Source: Malania oleifera
Taxonomy: Eukaryota > Streptophyta > Magnoliopsida > Santalales > Ximeniaceae
Length of the DNA: 64,000 bases
Direction of reading: 5' to 3'
Assembly (NCBI RefSeq): GCF_029873635.1
Contig: NC_080422.1
Coordinates: 6,975,764-7,039,763, forward strand
Part shown: positions 34,178-47,418 of the stretch, piece after piece
Numbering within the stretch: position 1 is the stretch's first letter
Layout of the letters: every line of letters begins with the position of its first letter
The notes under the pieces: model-generated
What the model saw: the letters and a program-made list of their open reading frames with translations, nothing else
Database searches by the model: none
What the model was told of the DNA's origin: nothing
Made by a program: the position numbers and the translations under genes

Positions 34178-34506
34178 TGTGATGATCCAAAAATATATAT
34201 ATATATACGATTGAGGCATAATAAAAATAAGAATAATAATAATAAAATAACAAAAATGCTTATTAAGTTAATATCAATACAGAAGTATTCTTCTATAGGA
34301 TCTTTGATTCCATGTTTGATGCTTAAGAAAGACTTTGTCTTAGCGAGTGTTCGAAGACCATTGCGGCTTAGTCGCTCCCTCGAAGTCGGCCTAGTCAAAA
34401 TTGAATTTCATAGGATAAACAACATAGACACTATTTGTACACGTAAATAAGCACATATACATAAAATAGTGTTTTAATAGACATAATTTGTAAAAATATA
34501 TGGTAA

Positions 34507-34556
<50 letters not shown>

Positions 34557-36411
34557 AGGTATCCTATGTGGGGCCCACATGAGTCCCGAAGTTTTGTGGG
34601 GTCCACATGAGTCCCCAAGTTATGTAAGACTCATAAAATCATGTGAAGAATAATGGAGTTACGTAGGACCCACTTGAGTCTCGAAGTTGTGTGGGGCCCA
34701 CATGAGTTTTCGAAATTCGAACTTAATTCCTTTTAAAAAAAAAGTACTAAAACATTGTTTAAAAATAATAACAATGATAATAATAATTTTTAAAAAAAAA
34801 ATTAATTGACTCATTAATTAAAAATTAATTAAATTGGAGTGGTGACAAGCACTCCCACATGACCTTCATCCCTATCACATACCTAACCCATGCCTAACCC
34901 ATCCCATGCCCATTCTTTAATTTAAAAAAAATTATAATTTTTACCCATCTCCTCATACTTTTACAAATTTAATTTTCTTCCATAAAATTTTTCTATAAAT
35001 AGGAAGCTCTCAACATTCATTTTTCACAAAAAAATTCCATAGGAAGAGAAGGATTAGTGAGTGAAAGAATTAGTGGTGGAGGGAGACTTTTTGCTATAAT
35101 TAAAATTCTCACTCACCCACTCTTCCTGATATCATTTTTTAAAAGATATTCGTGGTGATCGTAGCACAAGATTAAGTAAAATGTAAGTAAATTTGATTAT
35201 GTTATACTTTTATTAAAATTCGTACCTGAATTTATTTGTAAGTAAGTTTTGATTATGTTAGATTTTTATTCAAATTTATACCCGAGTTTATTAGTAAATA
35301 AATTTGATTATGTTATTATTTTATTTAAAATTCATACCCGAATTTATTTGTAAGTAAATTTTGATTATGTTAGTTAGTTTCATAAAATTCTCTTGAGTTT
35401 TTTTTTACGCATATTTAATTATACTGGGTTTATCTTTAATATACTTGTATTTATTTTTCAGTTAAGAAATATTCTAAACCCCTCAGGTATTTTATATTAT
35501 TAATTTCTATTTAAGAAAATATTTTTAACACGAAAATTGTGTAACATGAGTTTATTTATATGTTGCATATTTTACGAAAATATGAGCAAAAATAAGATTA
35601 TCATAATATTATTTTAATTGTATAAATTATATAATAAAAATATTTTTAAAACCCCTTATGGCTCAGATGATGCGGAAAATTACAAATGTTCGGTATCGCA
35701 GCTTAAAGTTTAAACGGATCAGAGTGCACGCACGCTATTTGTAGAGTGGTTTTATATGGTAGTAGATATCACACCCCGAACCCGCAGGTGGGTCCCAGGT
35801 ATGAATAAAGTAACCTAACCTATCTCTGTATCAATTTATACATACATGATACGATACAATAAAAGGGTCCGACCCCGTGGGATACACAGATGCCCTATAC
35901 ACATACACATACAAATCCATATTCATCAGTTACGCAGCGGAAAATGTTTCATCTATCTACATGCTTTACCATACCAAAGTTTGTACAAAGTTAGGATACA
36001 CATACCCAACAATAGTAAAGTTTACATTCTCATAAATACCGTACATACTCCGGGTGTCTACAAAACTATCACGACAACTCGGTTACAAAAACTCGTACCT
36101 AAGCAGGTATTCACAGCAGCTAAAGACACCCCCGCTTTCGAATGCTAGGATGCTAAATACGGTTACTTGATGGACCTGAAAACATTGTACGTACATTCGG
36201 AGTGAAACACCTCTCAGTACGGAAGAAAGCAGGTTATATCAGTGTGTGACATACCAGTGTTATTTTACATACTTCATAATACTATAAAATAAGATACAGT
36301 TCAAAACATTTCCATACAGTTTCATACAATCACATACAGTTCCAGTATTTTCAAAAAACCATTCTAGTACATACGATACCCAAAACATACGGTCAGTGTC
36401 ATCACACTAGT

Positions 36412-36690
36412 ACGCAACTACACAAGGTCACCTAAGTCTCACAGCGATTACATTGCTACATACGCAACTACGCTGCGACGACCGAGGCCCAATAGTGATT
36501 ACATTGCTCCATACACAACTACACAAGGTCACCTAAGTCTCACAACGATTACATTGCTACATACGGTGTAGAACACACCCATTGGTGACCAGTCGGAACA
36601 TACTACGCTGCGACGACAGAGGCCCACAATGATTACATTGCTCCATACGGTGTAGAACACACCCATTGGTGACCAGTCGGAACATACTAG
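36412..36690 (-). repeat. Tandem repeats in D LTR
   Basis: Alternating units containing GATTACATTGCTACATACG, CTACGCTGCGACGAC and GTGTAGAACACACCCATTGG. They occupy the LTR position where the other families carry minisatellites. Confidence 0.85.
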
Positions 36691-37477
36691 TGATATTTCA
36701 CACCCCGGATATAAAGCCGGCCACTCTCGCCCACGGTAGTTAAACGGTACATGGCACAGCGTACGGTAATTAGCCGCCACTAGCCGATTTCACAAAACCT
36801 AGAATCATTTTGGAACTCACGTTCCTATACATTTCAGCGTACGGTAATTAGCCGCCACTAGCTGTTTTACAAATACCTAGAACAAATACATACAACCATA
36901 CATACCACACTTATTTGGTTTACGGTAAATCATATCGTTTTCCATTTCAAGTATACAGTTTATGCAAATATGGATAACAATCATCTCAATAATACAGTTT
37001 AAACAAAACAAATGGTTTTCCAAACAAAGTAGAGATGATACCCGAAATCCCCAAATTTTTTCAAAAATTGTAACCCAAAAATCCTGTATTTTACCCGATA
37101 GATTTCCCCAAATAAGTTACCAAAACATACATACGATCGTAGCCTACAAGCTTACCGATCCTGATTTCAAAAATAAACTGATATAAACAGAATCCCCTTA
37201 CCTTAACCCGAATTTCAACTACGAACTCTATGGTCCCCAAAACTACGAACCGAGACTCCAAAACCTACAAGCCATAATACAATACATGCTTACAATTCGT
37301 ACTACTACTACACATATACTGAATTAGAAACGAAAATTGAGCCTTACCTCGATTTTAGCCGGAAACCTGAAATCGCTCGGAACGAAATTTCGATTCGCTA
37401 GAAACGTAGAGAATCCTTCCTTGATCCTCGTAGTAACGTCCGATTTATGAATCAGGCGACGAACGACGAAGAAATTA

Positions 37478-37521
<44 letters not shown>

Positions 37522-37604
37522 CGAGTTCTAGAGAGAGAGGGAGACAATTTCCAAATCTTAGCCAAGAAGCAATCCCAAAATATCTTTTAAAGGCCTTTGA
37601 CTCG

Positions 37605-37800
37605 GGTGGATTCGACGACGAATTGGCGTCGTCATCAACGAGTCCGCCATTAGCTTCGTCGACGAGACGGTGGCCTCATCAACGACTCAGATATTTCCAA
37701 TTCCTCTGAGCCTCTCGGCATTCCCTCGTCGATGAGCCTCTAAATTTCGTCAACGAGGTGCCTTCAACCTTCGTCGACGAATGATAGCCTCGTCGACGAA
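37605..37800 (-). promoter_or_regulatory. Palindrome array of D LTR
   Basis: About eight GTCGAC palindromes and CpG-decayed variants (for example CGTCGACGAATG and CATCAACGA). The first part of the array is repeated in the 5' LTR stub at 40230-40310. Confidence 0.6.
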
Positions 37801-37962
37801 GTCTGCCCAATTACTTTTTTACCCTTCTTTCAACATTAACCCACATACTACGGTTCGGGTTCTTACAACCTCCCCTCCTTACAAAAATTTTGTCTTCGAA
37901 ATTTGCGAACTCTTATTACGAACACATTCATACTACTACATACATACACACTCTGAAGTGGA

Positions 37963-38310
37963 ACGGTGGCCATTTATACGCAGCCCCATCACGATACATA
38001 CATACATACTCTATAGAATATGGGGGCCATTTATACGTAACCCCATTACGATACATATATACATACTCTAGGGAATATGACGGCCATTTATATGCAGCCC
38101 CGTTACAATACATACATACATACTCTAGGGAATACGACGGCCGTTTATACGCAGCCCCATTACAATACATACATACATACTCTAGGGAATACGATGGCCA
38201 TTTATACACAGCCCCGTTACAATACATTCATACATACTCTAGGGAATACGACGGTCATTTATACGCAGCCCCATTACGATACATACATACATACTCTCCC
38301 TCACTTATGG
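37963..38310 (-). repeat. 57-bp tandem repeat x6 in 3' non-coding part of D
   Basis: Units contain GGCCATTTATACGCAGCCCC and ATACATACATACATACTCTA. The array lies between the end of pol and the polypurine tract. The long ORFs over it on both strands are repeat translations. Confidence 0.93.
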
Positions 38311-38525
38311 TGGAGGAATACCGTGGTTATATACATACGTGGCCTCGGGAGTTCACATTACAACAGGACTCTCCCAAAGACTAACCAACAAAATACAATA
38401 CAATAACAGAGGATTACATATATACTCATACCACACTACTATCCAACTACTACTTAGAACAACTGCAGATACTTCCGGCGTATTTCTGTTTCCAGTTCCC
38501 AAGAAGCTTCCTCAACCTCGTGGTT

Positions 38526-40190
38526 TCACCACAATACCTTCACCAACAGTATTTCTTTGGTACGAAGCTTCTGAACTCTATGGTCCAAAATCTGAACAGG
38601 TATTTCCTCATACGCTAAAGTATCCTCAATTTCCAACTCATCATAACTAATAACATGATATGGATCCAACAAGTACTTTCTCAGCATGGATACGTGAAAC
38701 ACATCATGGACCCTTGAGGGTGTTGGGGGTAGTGCAATTCTGTAGGCTACCGAACTCACTCGCTCAATAATCTCGAATAGTTCGATATACCTCGGGCCCA
38801 ACTTGCATTTCCTTCCGAATCTCATCACTCCCTTCATCGGAGCGATTCTAAGGAATACTTTACCCCTACCTTGAACTCCAACTCATGGCGGTGAACATCC
38901 GTTTAACTCTTCTACCGACTCTGAGCCGAACTAATCCTCTCCCAGATCAAACCTACCTTCTCAGACACTTGCTGCACGAGTTTAGGTTCTAAAACTTAAC
39001 GTTCACCGACCTCATCCCAATACAAAGGAGATCGAAACCTCTGATTATACAAAGCCTTGAACGGTGCCATCCCTATACTAGCCTAGAAGCTATTGTTATA
39101 GGAAAACTCCACTAGTGGCAGAAACTGAATCTAACTACCACCGAAGTCTAATACACAAGGCCGTAACATATCCTCCAAGATCTGTATCGTCCTCTCCGAT
39201 TGTCCATCAGTCTGGGGGTGGAACGCTGTACTGAAAGTAAGCTTCATCCCTAGTGCTCCCTGCAAGCTCTTCCAAAATCGAGAAGTAAACCTCGGATCTC
39301 GATCTGACACAATGGACATTGGTACTCCGTGCATTCTTACTATCTCATGCACATATAGGTCCACTAGTTTACTCAAAGGGTAGCTAACCTTCGTCAGTAC
39401 AAAATGAGCGGATTTCGTCAACCAGTCTACGATTACCCAAATGGCATTCTGCCTGTGAAGCGCTGATGGCAATCCAGTAACAAAGTCCATGGAAATGTGC
39501 TCCCATTTTCACACTGGAATAGGCAAGGGTTGCAATGGCCCTGTCGGCCTCTGATGTTTAGCCTTCACCTGTTGACACGCCAGACACTGGTCCACAAACC
39601 GAGAAATATCCCTCTTCATACCACTCCACCAGAAGGACTCGCGCAAATCCCGATACATCTTCGTACTACTCGAATGTACTGTATACAAAGAACGATGCGC
39701 TTCCTCCAGAATCGTCCTTTTGATTTCATTGTCGCTTGGAACACACAACCTGGTCCCAAAGCTCAACACACCTTTGTCAGAGATGTTAAAATCCACAGCC
39801 AAACCCCGCTGCACTTTCTCCACAATCTTAGCTAACTCTGCATCACCAACTTACGTGACTTTAATACGCTCCAACAAGGTCGGCTAGATTACCAAGCTAG
39901 AAATGAAAGCTTGATGATCACCACACACCAACTCCACGCCAAGGCTTTCCAGATCCCGTCTGACATAATACTGAGCTACAACTATAGTTACTATTGCATG
40001 CTCTGACTTCCGACTCAACGCATCTGCTACCACATTAGCATTTCCTGGGTGATAACTGATCGTGCAATCGTAGTCCTTAATCAATTTTAGCCACCGCCTT
40101 TACCTCATATTCAGTTCTTTCTGCGTGAAAAAGTACCTGAGGCTTTTGTGATCAGTGAAAATCTCACACTGAACACTGTACAGGTAGTGT
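38526..40190 (-). pseudogene. Ty3/gypsy pol fragment: RNase H, integrase, C-terminal domain
   Basis: Read on the minus strand. 40190-39890: RNase H end with [11 protein letters not shown] and [10 protein letters not shown], broken by a stop. 39823-39509: integrase zinc-binding region with His-His and CLAC Cys pair. 39490-39131: integrase core beginning MDFVTGLP, with the Asp residues of [10 protein letters not shown] and SDRDPRF and the Glu of SERTIQ. 38837-38526: C-terminal region with VAYRIALPP and VHDVFHVSMLRKY, typical of Tekay/Del-type chromoviruses. The fragments lie in different frames with stops between them, so no polyprotein can be made. At 40192 it joins LTR U3 sequence directly, which marks a deletion. 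Confidence 0.9.
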
Positions 40191-40192
40191 CG

Positions 40193-40373
40193 CCATATAT
40201 TTCCAATTCCTCTGAGCCTCTCGGCATTCCCTCGTCGACGAGCCTCTAAATTTCGTCGATGAGGAGCCTTCAACCTTCGTCGACGAATGATAGCCTTGTC
40301 AACGAAGTCTGCCCAATTACCTTTTTACCCATCTTTCAACATTAACCCACATACTACGGTTCGGGTTCTTACA
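40193..40373 (-). mobile_element. 5' LTR stub of element D
   Basis: The first 181 bp of the LTR, nearly the same as 37690-37867 with about ten differences. It is cut off at ATATTTCC and fused to pol. Confidence 0.85.
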
Positions 40374-41232
40374 GTAGATTTCTCCTGAGTGCACACCTGG
40401 GTCGGACTAGAGTTTAATAGGGAAAATCTCACTCAATAATGACATACATTGATTTAGTTTGACCGGCCAGCCAATTAAGTCCAGTCTTCGGACCGCACAA
40501 CTCAATCATGGGAGTAAACATGACTTATGACTAAGGGTGTTTTTTTTACAGTACGTGTATATACATATTTAATTACGTATACATAACTATTGATGAATTG
40601 AAGGAAAAATATATGTTTATGTGAACGGGGGCATTTTTGTACCTAGATAATAATTTAATAAGGAAAAGTATATATATATATATATATACATGATTGAGTA
40701 TTATAGTTATAGTTTTAAAAGTTAAAAAATTCAGTTTAGTAGTTATAGTATATGATTATAAGATTTTACTTCTATAGATGATAGCAAAAGTTTTATATAG
40801 AAAAATTTTTAAATTTGCATTTATTTTTAAAACAGTTTTAAAGTTATAGTATTAAATATTATTTTACAAAATTAAAGTATTATGAAAGCTCATTTTGGCC
40901 ACACACTAATAATAATCTTATTTACTTACTGAGTGTCGTCTCACCCCAATCATTATTTTACATTTCAAATTATTTTGAAGAATGTACCAGAAATCTGGCG
41001 TAACGAGTGCATGGGCAGGAATAGAAAGAGCAGAGTAGAATAAAAAAAATTAACATAATACAATTTAGAATGTGTTTGTATATTTTAGAAATTTAGAAAT
41101 TTTCATTTTAATAGTTGGGACATATATTGGTAATAAAGCTGATTAGTGCTTTGGTAATAAAAATAATTTAGATTTATTTGCGTCCACTAAAAAATTTATA
41201 TGTAGGAACCCATTCGAGTTCGGGTCCTTACA

Positions 41233-42946
41233 TCCAGGGGTTGAACTAATTAAACTAGGGTATGTGAATACAGGGATTTTTGCAAACGCAACAATCTCTG
41301 CTTTAGGATCCCTGTAGGCATTTCTCCAGGAATCAGATAAGGGAATAGATTATGTCAGGTATTTTTAGAAAATTTACTGTTTAAAATGCAGTATTTGATT
41401 ATAGAAATTATATGTATGATTCTTCTGGATAATCAGGCATATGGAAATGATGTTTATAAATTAATGTATGTTTTTGGGAAACCAGGTGGTTGAGTTGAGT
41501 AAACCCTAGAAGAAGATGTTTTAATATTATTTTTAGTAAAATATGTTTTTCCCAAGAAGATAGTATAATATAGTGTAACACTCACTTGTGTGGCATGAGT
41601 ACGAATATTTTTATTATATATATCAGCATGCCAAAATATTTTATGATTATATAGAACATGTGTAATTAGATAATGATTTTTAGAAAATGTTATAAACCTT
41701 ACAAAAATTATAATATTGCTCAATGTAATATGATAGATCAACCGGCCTAGTGTCGTAACAGTTCAGCTTCAGCATGCTTAGTGTTGTGATAGATCAGCCA
41801 ACCTAGTGCCGTAACAATTCAACCAACCCAGTGTTGTGACAGTTCAGCCAGCCTAGTGCCGTGACAGTTCAGCCAGCTTTATATCGTGATCAGTTATGAT
41901 ATAACAACATATTAAAAAATTATGATATGATAGATTTTACGCAGAAATATGAAAATGAGATATGTTACAATTATATTATATGAAATATACTATATGATAG
42001 TAGAACCCTAATTGATTGGTTCAGATTTAGAGCACGGTACCATAGCTATTATGTCAGATTAGTGTTACCACATGTCTCAAATAGAGTGTTGGTGATTGGA
42101 TAGTCGATTGAGGCCAGAGGAGAGTAGTGTGCCCCCCTGACAGTCCGAACCAGGCTAGGTAGGCTAATCGTACTTACAGACGAGTCAGTTTTGACTTAAC
42201 GTGGTAGGCCAACCATTGTTAGGTCCCACCTAAGGGCTGCACAACCAAATCATGTGGGGGTAAAACATGATATCAGCTAACTATCCATCTAGGGGAAAAT
42301 TTCAGTATTATACATATATACCAAATGATTTACATGTATATAGAAATTTATTATGACACAGTATGCTTATGTTGAAAATTTGATTTTACCACACTTATAT
42401 AAGTATGAATACAGATTTACCTGATTTATCAAATACAGTTAATTATGTATAGTATATGTTTATAATATAATAGAACGCATGTTGCCACACATTGATGATA
42501 ATCTATCTCATCTTACTGAGAGGTATCTCACCCAATAATTTAAACATTTCAGGAAACCCAGACAGTCATGTAAAGCGAGCTCTGAGGTAGAGGAGGCCTT
42601 GGTACTATAGTATCAGGGTAAGTGTTTTGAGTTGGGGATATGTTTGTGTAATCCCTAGGATATGTTATGGATTTTTGGAGACATGTATGTATATTTATGG
42701 AGATAGTAGAACTCTAGTATTGAATGTAAGGTTCAGGCATATTATGTTTTCCGCTCTATGAATAGTATGTATTTAAGAACAGGAATACCCTCGGTATCCC
42801 ACTTTGGGTCCAGGTTGACATTATAGATATTATAATTGTTACTATCGGAGCATATTTTTAGCAAAATTCATAGGATCGTTACAGTTTGATATCAAAGTAG
42901 ATTATTATTTTTAAATTTATAGCAGTATAATTTTTGGATCGCTACA
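41233..42946 (+). mobile_element. Right LTR portion of element C
   Basis: Begins mid-LTR (GGTTGAACTAATTAAACTAG), where B was inserted. It parallels 24820-25397 and 27950-28397: CCTAGTG(C)CGT minisatellite 41735-41890, inverted-repeat block near 42516, acceptor TTTCAG near 42551. An LTR-like end GATCGTTACA at 42881 is followed by a PBS-like GTTTGATATCAAAG. After 65 bp there is a second end, GGATCGCTACA, at the target duplication. Confidence 0.75.
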
Positions 42947-43190
42947 CAGATGGTATGGACACTTGCAACGTAGACCAAATGGTGCGAAGAGTGAGTTAGT
43001 CATTGTGGGGGGGGCAGTGGAAGGGATTGGGGTAGACCTAAAATAACTTGGAAGAAAATAGTAAGGATTTAGTAACCCTGAATCTGTCAAAAGAAATGAT
43101 TCATAATCGCATTAATTGACGAAAAATGATTCATATAGCCGACCCCATCTAGTAAGACTTAAGGTTTGATTTTTTTGTTGTTGTTGTATG
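42947..43190 (+). mobile_element. RTE-type LINE, right half of split copy
   Basis: Continues the reverse-transcriptase C terminus (RWYGHLQRRPNG) from 24314, then the conserved 3' end with ATATAGCCGACCCCATCTAG and a (TTG)n tail ending near 43188. Decayed, non-coding. Confidence 0.85.
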
Positions 43191-43680
43191 ATTGTAGGGA
43201 TAAAAAATAGTTTCCTATCAACTATTCATTCAGGATCAAAACTTAACATGTACCATTTTTTGTATAAATAAAACCAATACCTTGAAAAGCAACAAATGTA
43301 TAATAAAGGGTGTTTGTTTCAACTTGCCCGGCACGCATAATGTGAATGCATATAAAGTCAAAATTTCCAAAACTTGACACTTATCAGTCATAACTTAAAA
43401 TAAATATTTCTAGTCAACAAGTCATATTTTGTTCATGATTTAAAAGTTATTATAACTTAAAATAAGCATGTCTAGTCAATAAAAGATTCTCACAACCTCA
43501 AACAAGAATTTGAATAGTATAAATTTGTACATAAGCATACAAATTAGTTTCGATAACATTATTACTAAATGACTAATCAAAATTTAAAATTACATCATTC
43601 AGTGCAAAGACCCTCAACCTTTGGGGCCACATATCTATCTTAGAGATATAAGCACATGTGCATAGTACTCATAAAAATTA

Positions 43681-43727
<47 letters not shown>

Positions 43728-45440
43728 GTCTTTCCCTCCAATTAAACCTAAGCATGCATATCCACTTCGGATCATCTACCTAAGCTTAGTAACCTAAGCC
43801 CTACTTTACCATCAATCCCTCCATCTTTCCATATTCTTCTTCTTATTTTTCTTTCTCTCCAACCATAACAGAGATAAAAACAATAGAACATGACACGAAA
43901 TCAATATAATCATAAATTTTTCAACGCTTAGGTCATTACAGTAGTCTTAGAGAGCGTTCCATTGTTTCACCCTTTTCCCTCTTCTCTCACCATCACATAA
44001 CTATTGATTTTTCCCAAGATCAACGGCTGCAAATGGACCCCAAAACCCAATATACATATATATATATTAAAAGGGAAGAAAAAAAAATCCAAAGAAAGAC
44101 AATGGTCTAAAAATTCAAAGAGAGCATAAGATGGTAGTAGCACAGTTCATAAGTTGGGAGCCTACCTGCGCGTGCGAGGTTAGGCTGCCCCTTTGATATT
44201 TGCCATGTTCACCAACAGACAAAAGGGGCCCTAGGGGAGCCTCGTGGGCCCCAAAAGCCCCCATTTTGTATCTAAGCAAAACCCTCCTAAAACCCTACCT
44301 CTCTCTTCCAATTTCCCATTTATACCCTTCGTCCTTCTGTATTATTATGATTTTGTTTTTAAAAAAAAATAAATAAATAATAGCGTAGTCTATGGACAGC
44401 ATAATTGCCATCTTTTTCCTGACGTGGACTGTTATTTTCCAGGTGGGATTTTTACTGCTTTTAATGATATGGATTTTTTTGAAATAAATAAATAGGGAAA
44501 GTAGGGTTTTGGTGGGGTTTTAGAGGAGAGGCAGAGCAAGCTTCAGGCATGGGCAGATGTCGGAGTCCATGGTCTCCCCCATGCCTCTGCTTTCCTAGTT
44601 TAAAGTCGATCCAAACATTTTACACGTACTATTAAATGAAACCACCTTAAACCAATAATAATAATAATAATAATAATTTAATAATTTTGAATTTCTTTAG
44701 AAGAGATCTTTCTCTATGAACCTTGTGAAGAGCATGTGTTTTTGGTCTCTCTTGTTTGGGTTTTTTTTTTTTTTTTTTCTTTTTCGTTTTTTAAAATATT
44801 TGGCGTACGCATGATAACGAATAGTGTTATAGAAATAGAAAAGTTATACAAAATTATTTTTCATAAATACATGTGGCATTATATCATTTGTCTGTTTTAA
44901 ATAAATCGAGTCCATAATAATTATAATCATGCAGGCTAGATCTAGCTCATTGAATTGTAAATCATTGTCTTTCTCTTTTCACTAGAAAATTATTGGTTAC
45001 AAAAACCTAATTTAAATTTTATAAAGTAAAGCCCTTGATTTTAACTATTGTGGGTCATCTCGAGCAATGATTTAATAAATAGTGAACCCATTATAGCGAA
45101 CACTTGTATACATTATGAAAATATATGTATCAAATGGTAGCTGCTAAGTAAGTTTAACATTTTTTCTTTAACGGGGATGGATACAATTGTAAGTTGATTA
45201 ATAATTTCCGTACAATACTCCATTCTTATTGTCTGCACCTTCATAATCTAATAATTGAGATAAGGTTCAATTCCTTCGCTAAATAGCATGTTGTTTTGTT
45301 CTGGTCCATTTAGGACCTCTTAGGCGTAAACTATATGTTGGGAGATAACTCATCTTTCATCTCATATTCCAAATATGAATAAATAGACCTTCAATAAGGC
45401 TTGGTTCGCATTTGGAAGTAGAGGTGACATGCATATTAAG
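43191..45440. other. Low-copy intergenic, no protein gene seen
   Basis: A TA microsatellite lies at 43684-43724. A GC-richer part (43930-44620) ends in an imperfect hairpin: arms GCAGAG / CTCTGC (44531-44536, 44585-44590) and AGGCATGGG / CCCATGCCT (44545-44553, 44578-44586). It matches no miRNA I know. Confidence 0.4.
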
Positions 45441-47418
45441 GTTGTGAGTAGACCTAGCAAAGCGGATCAGGTCGGATAATTCGTGGCGGATTAGGTGGAT
45501 TATCATATGAGAATATTATAATCTATATCCAACTCGTTTAAGTTGCGGATTTATGGTGGTTCGTATCAGATAATTTATATCAAATGGCGGATAATCCGTC
45601 ATTCTTATCCCTAATATAATTTTTGTACCATTTAATGAACAATTTATTTTATAACACAATAACTAAAGTTATTTTTAAAATTATAATTTGGTAATATATT
45701 AAACATATAAAAACTAATCACAAAATTATGATTTATTTTTTATTTTTCAAAGCACGAATTTACAGACTTATATTTTGATCACAAAAAAACTGAGTATTTG
45801 GGCTTAAGTTTGAATATGGACATAGAGTAGACCTAGAGACTCATATAATAGTGCAAGAGTTGAGAGTGTGGGACTAGGTCTTGGGCAATAGAACTTATAG
45901 TGATTGATTTTGTAACGACCCCCAAAAAAAAATAATAATATGCATGGAAGTGTAAAAATAAATAAATAAATATAATAAAATAATAATAATAATTATTAAT
46001 TAATTGATTAATTTAAATACTATTAAATTGAATTACTTAAATAAATAATATGGTAGATATATATATATATATGTATATAATATTAATATAATATAATAAT
46101 TGATATATAAATATATAATAAGTATTTGGATGCTTCTGTGAGAAGCATCCAAATTGAAATATAATTGAAGGTCTTCCCATAACCAAATTGATGCTCTCTC
46201 TCTCTCTCCTCATGGTCTCACTCTCTCTTTCTAAAATTATTCCCCATCCGTAAGCCAATTTGAAAAATGAACACCGTCACGAGATCCCGGTTTCAATCCT
46301 CAACAAGTTAACTGGAGTGGATATGTCGTAGGGTCGTCGTAGGCATCACTCTAGGCATAAGGTAACTCTTTCTCTCTCTCCTCAATTTCTCTTCAGATCT
46401 TCAGCTAAATTGACGATCAAACGCGATATCAGGGTCCTAATTTCCATTCTCGTTGTTTTAATTAGAGTGGATTTGTGATTTGGGGATCTTAGGCACTACT
46501 CTAAGGTTAAGGTAAGGTTACAAATTATGTTTATTGTTTTAAAAATTTTAACCGATTAAATTGTAGTATTTAATTATTAAATTGTAGTATTGGATTATAT
46601 TAGATTTTTGGAGATATTTTGGGAATTTAAATTAAATTGCAGCAATTTGATTAAATAGAATTTTTGGGAAATATTTTGGAATTAGATTAAATTGCAGGGA
46701 TTTGATCATATTGGTGTTTTTTTTTTTTTTTAAAAATATGTTAGAAATTAAATTCAAATAAGGGAAGTGGATCATACCTGCCTTTCTTTAGAATTTGACC
46801 GGTTAATGGGAGTGTGTGGGCCTAGAAAGATTAAATAGCTATTATTCTGAGTTTAAACTGAACAAACTAAAGTGTATGATTATAGGTGTCATGCTCCGAA
46901 CACCGCAGGCATCAGTTTAGGATCCCTGTAGGCAATTTTTCAATAAGCCGGTAAAGGAAATAAATTATGACATATATTTTTAGGAATTAACTGGTTGACT
47001 TAAAGTACGTGAAAATGAAAATATTGTATATGGTTTTGAAATATTCTGATATGGATATTTCCTTGTGATTATTAGATTATGAGTTATCATTCAAAAGTTG
47101 TGTGGCATGAGAAACATGAAATAGCAGATTTTACTGAAATATGTGAGGATGAGTTTTTACCAAAAATACAGGTATGACGATATGAAATATACAGATATGT
47201 TTTATATAGATATATACAAACATGTTTTATATAAATGCAGTGATATGAGATATATATAGACACAATTTATACAGATATAATGAAATGAGATATACACAGA
47301 TATAATGATATATATAGAATCATAGTATGATAGTTTTATACTGAATTGTGAAATTGAGATTATGTTACTGTATTATTATATAAATTGTATTATATGGTAT
47401 AAATGGGTGTATTATACT

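Larger units (their letters stand above)
35767..37867 (-). mobile_element. 3' LTR of element D (2101 bp)
   Basis: Starts TGTAAGAACCC at 37867 on the minus strand, next to polypurine tract AAGGAGGGGAGG. It carries a palindrome array (37605-37800), a weak TATA (37584-37592), an AG/CT microsatellite (37482-37518), donor GAG|GTAAGG (near 37347), donor GGTAAGGGGA (near 37200), tandem repeats (36412-36690) and acceptor TTTTCAG (near 36167). Confidence 0.88.
35767..40373 (-). mobile_element. Ty3/gypsy element D (chromovirus-like), internally deleted
   Basis: Perfect target duplication GTAGA (35762-35766 and 40374-40378) within B's 3' LTR. On the minus strand: a 181-bp 5' LTR stub, then directly RNase H, integrase and C-terminal pol, a tandem repeat, a polypurine tract and a full 3' LTR. 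The primer-binding site, gag, protease and reverse transcriptase are gone. Outer ends read TGTAAGAACCC (40373) and GTGATA (35767), the latter probably a mutated CA. Confidence 0.9.
34178..41232 (+). mobile_element. 3' LTR of element B, split by element D
   Basis: Starts TGTGATGATCC, ends GGGTCCTTACA. Without element D it is about 2.45 kb. TA tract 34194-34206, (AAT)n 34507-34555, GGGCCCAC repeats 34571-34700, donor ATGTAAGT (GT 35183). After D it continues at 40379 with the inverted-repeat block (TGAGTGTCGTCTCA) and a mutated acceptor (TTTCAA near 40968). The right flank TCCAG (41233-41237) lies in the C LTR. The matching left flank was deleted. Confidence 0.85.
24315..42946 (+). mobile_element. 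18.6-kb composite insertion (element C with nested B, A, D)
   Basis: The block is flanked by target duplication CAGAT (24310-24314 and 42947-42951) within a single LINE. Its left and right parts are both LTR sequence of one family (C). Between them sit element B with its own LTRs, a solo LTR of B (25398-27949), a solo LTR of A (29012-31040) and element D (35767-40373). C's internal coding region is missing. One deletion joining the left C LTR to the middle of B's 5' LTR near 28397 would explain the layout. Confidence 0.8.

Noticed and set aside
37890..38384. 164-residue ORF with repeated YIHTYSREYDG units
   Set aside because: Pure translation of the 57-bp tandem repeat; the opposite strand is equally open.
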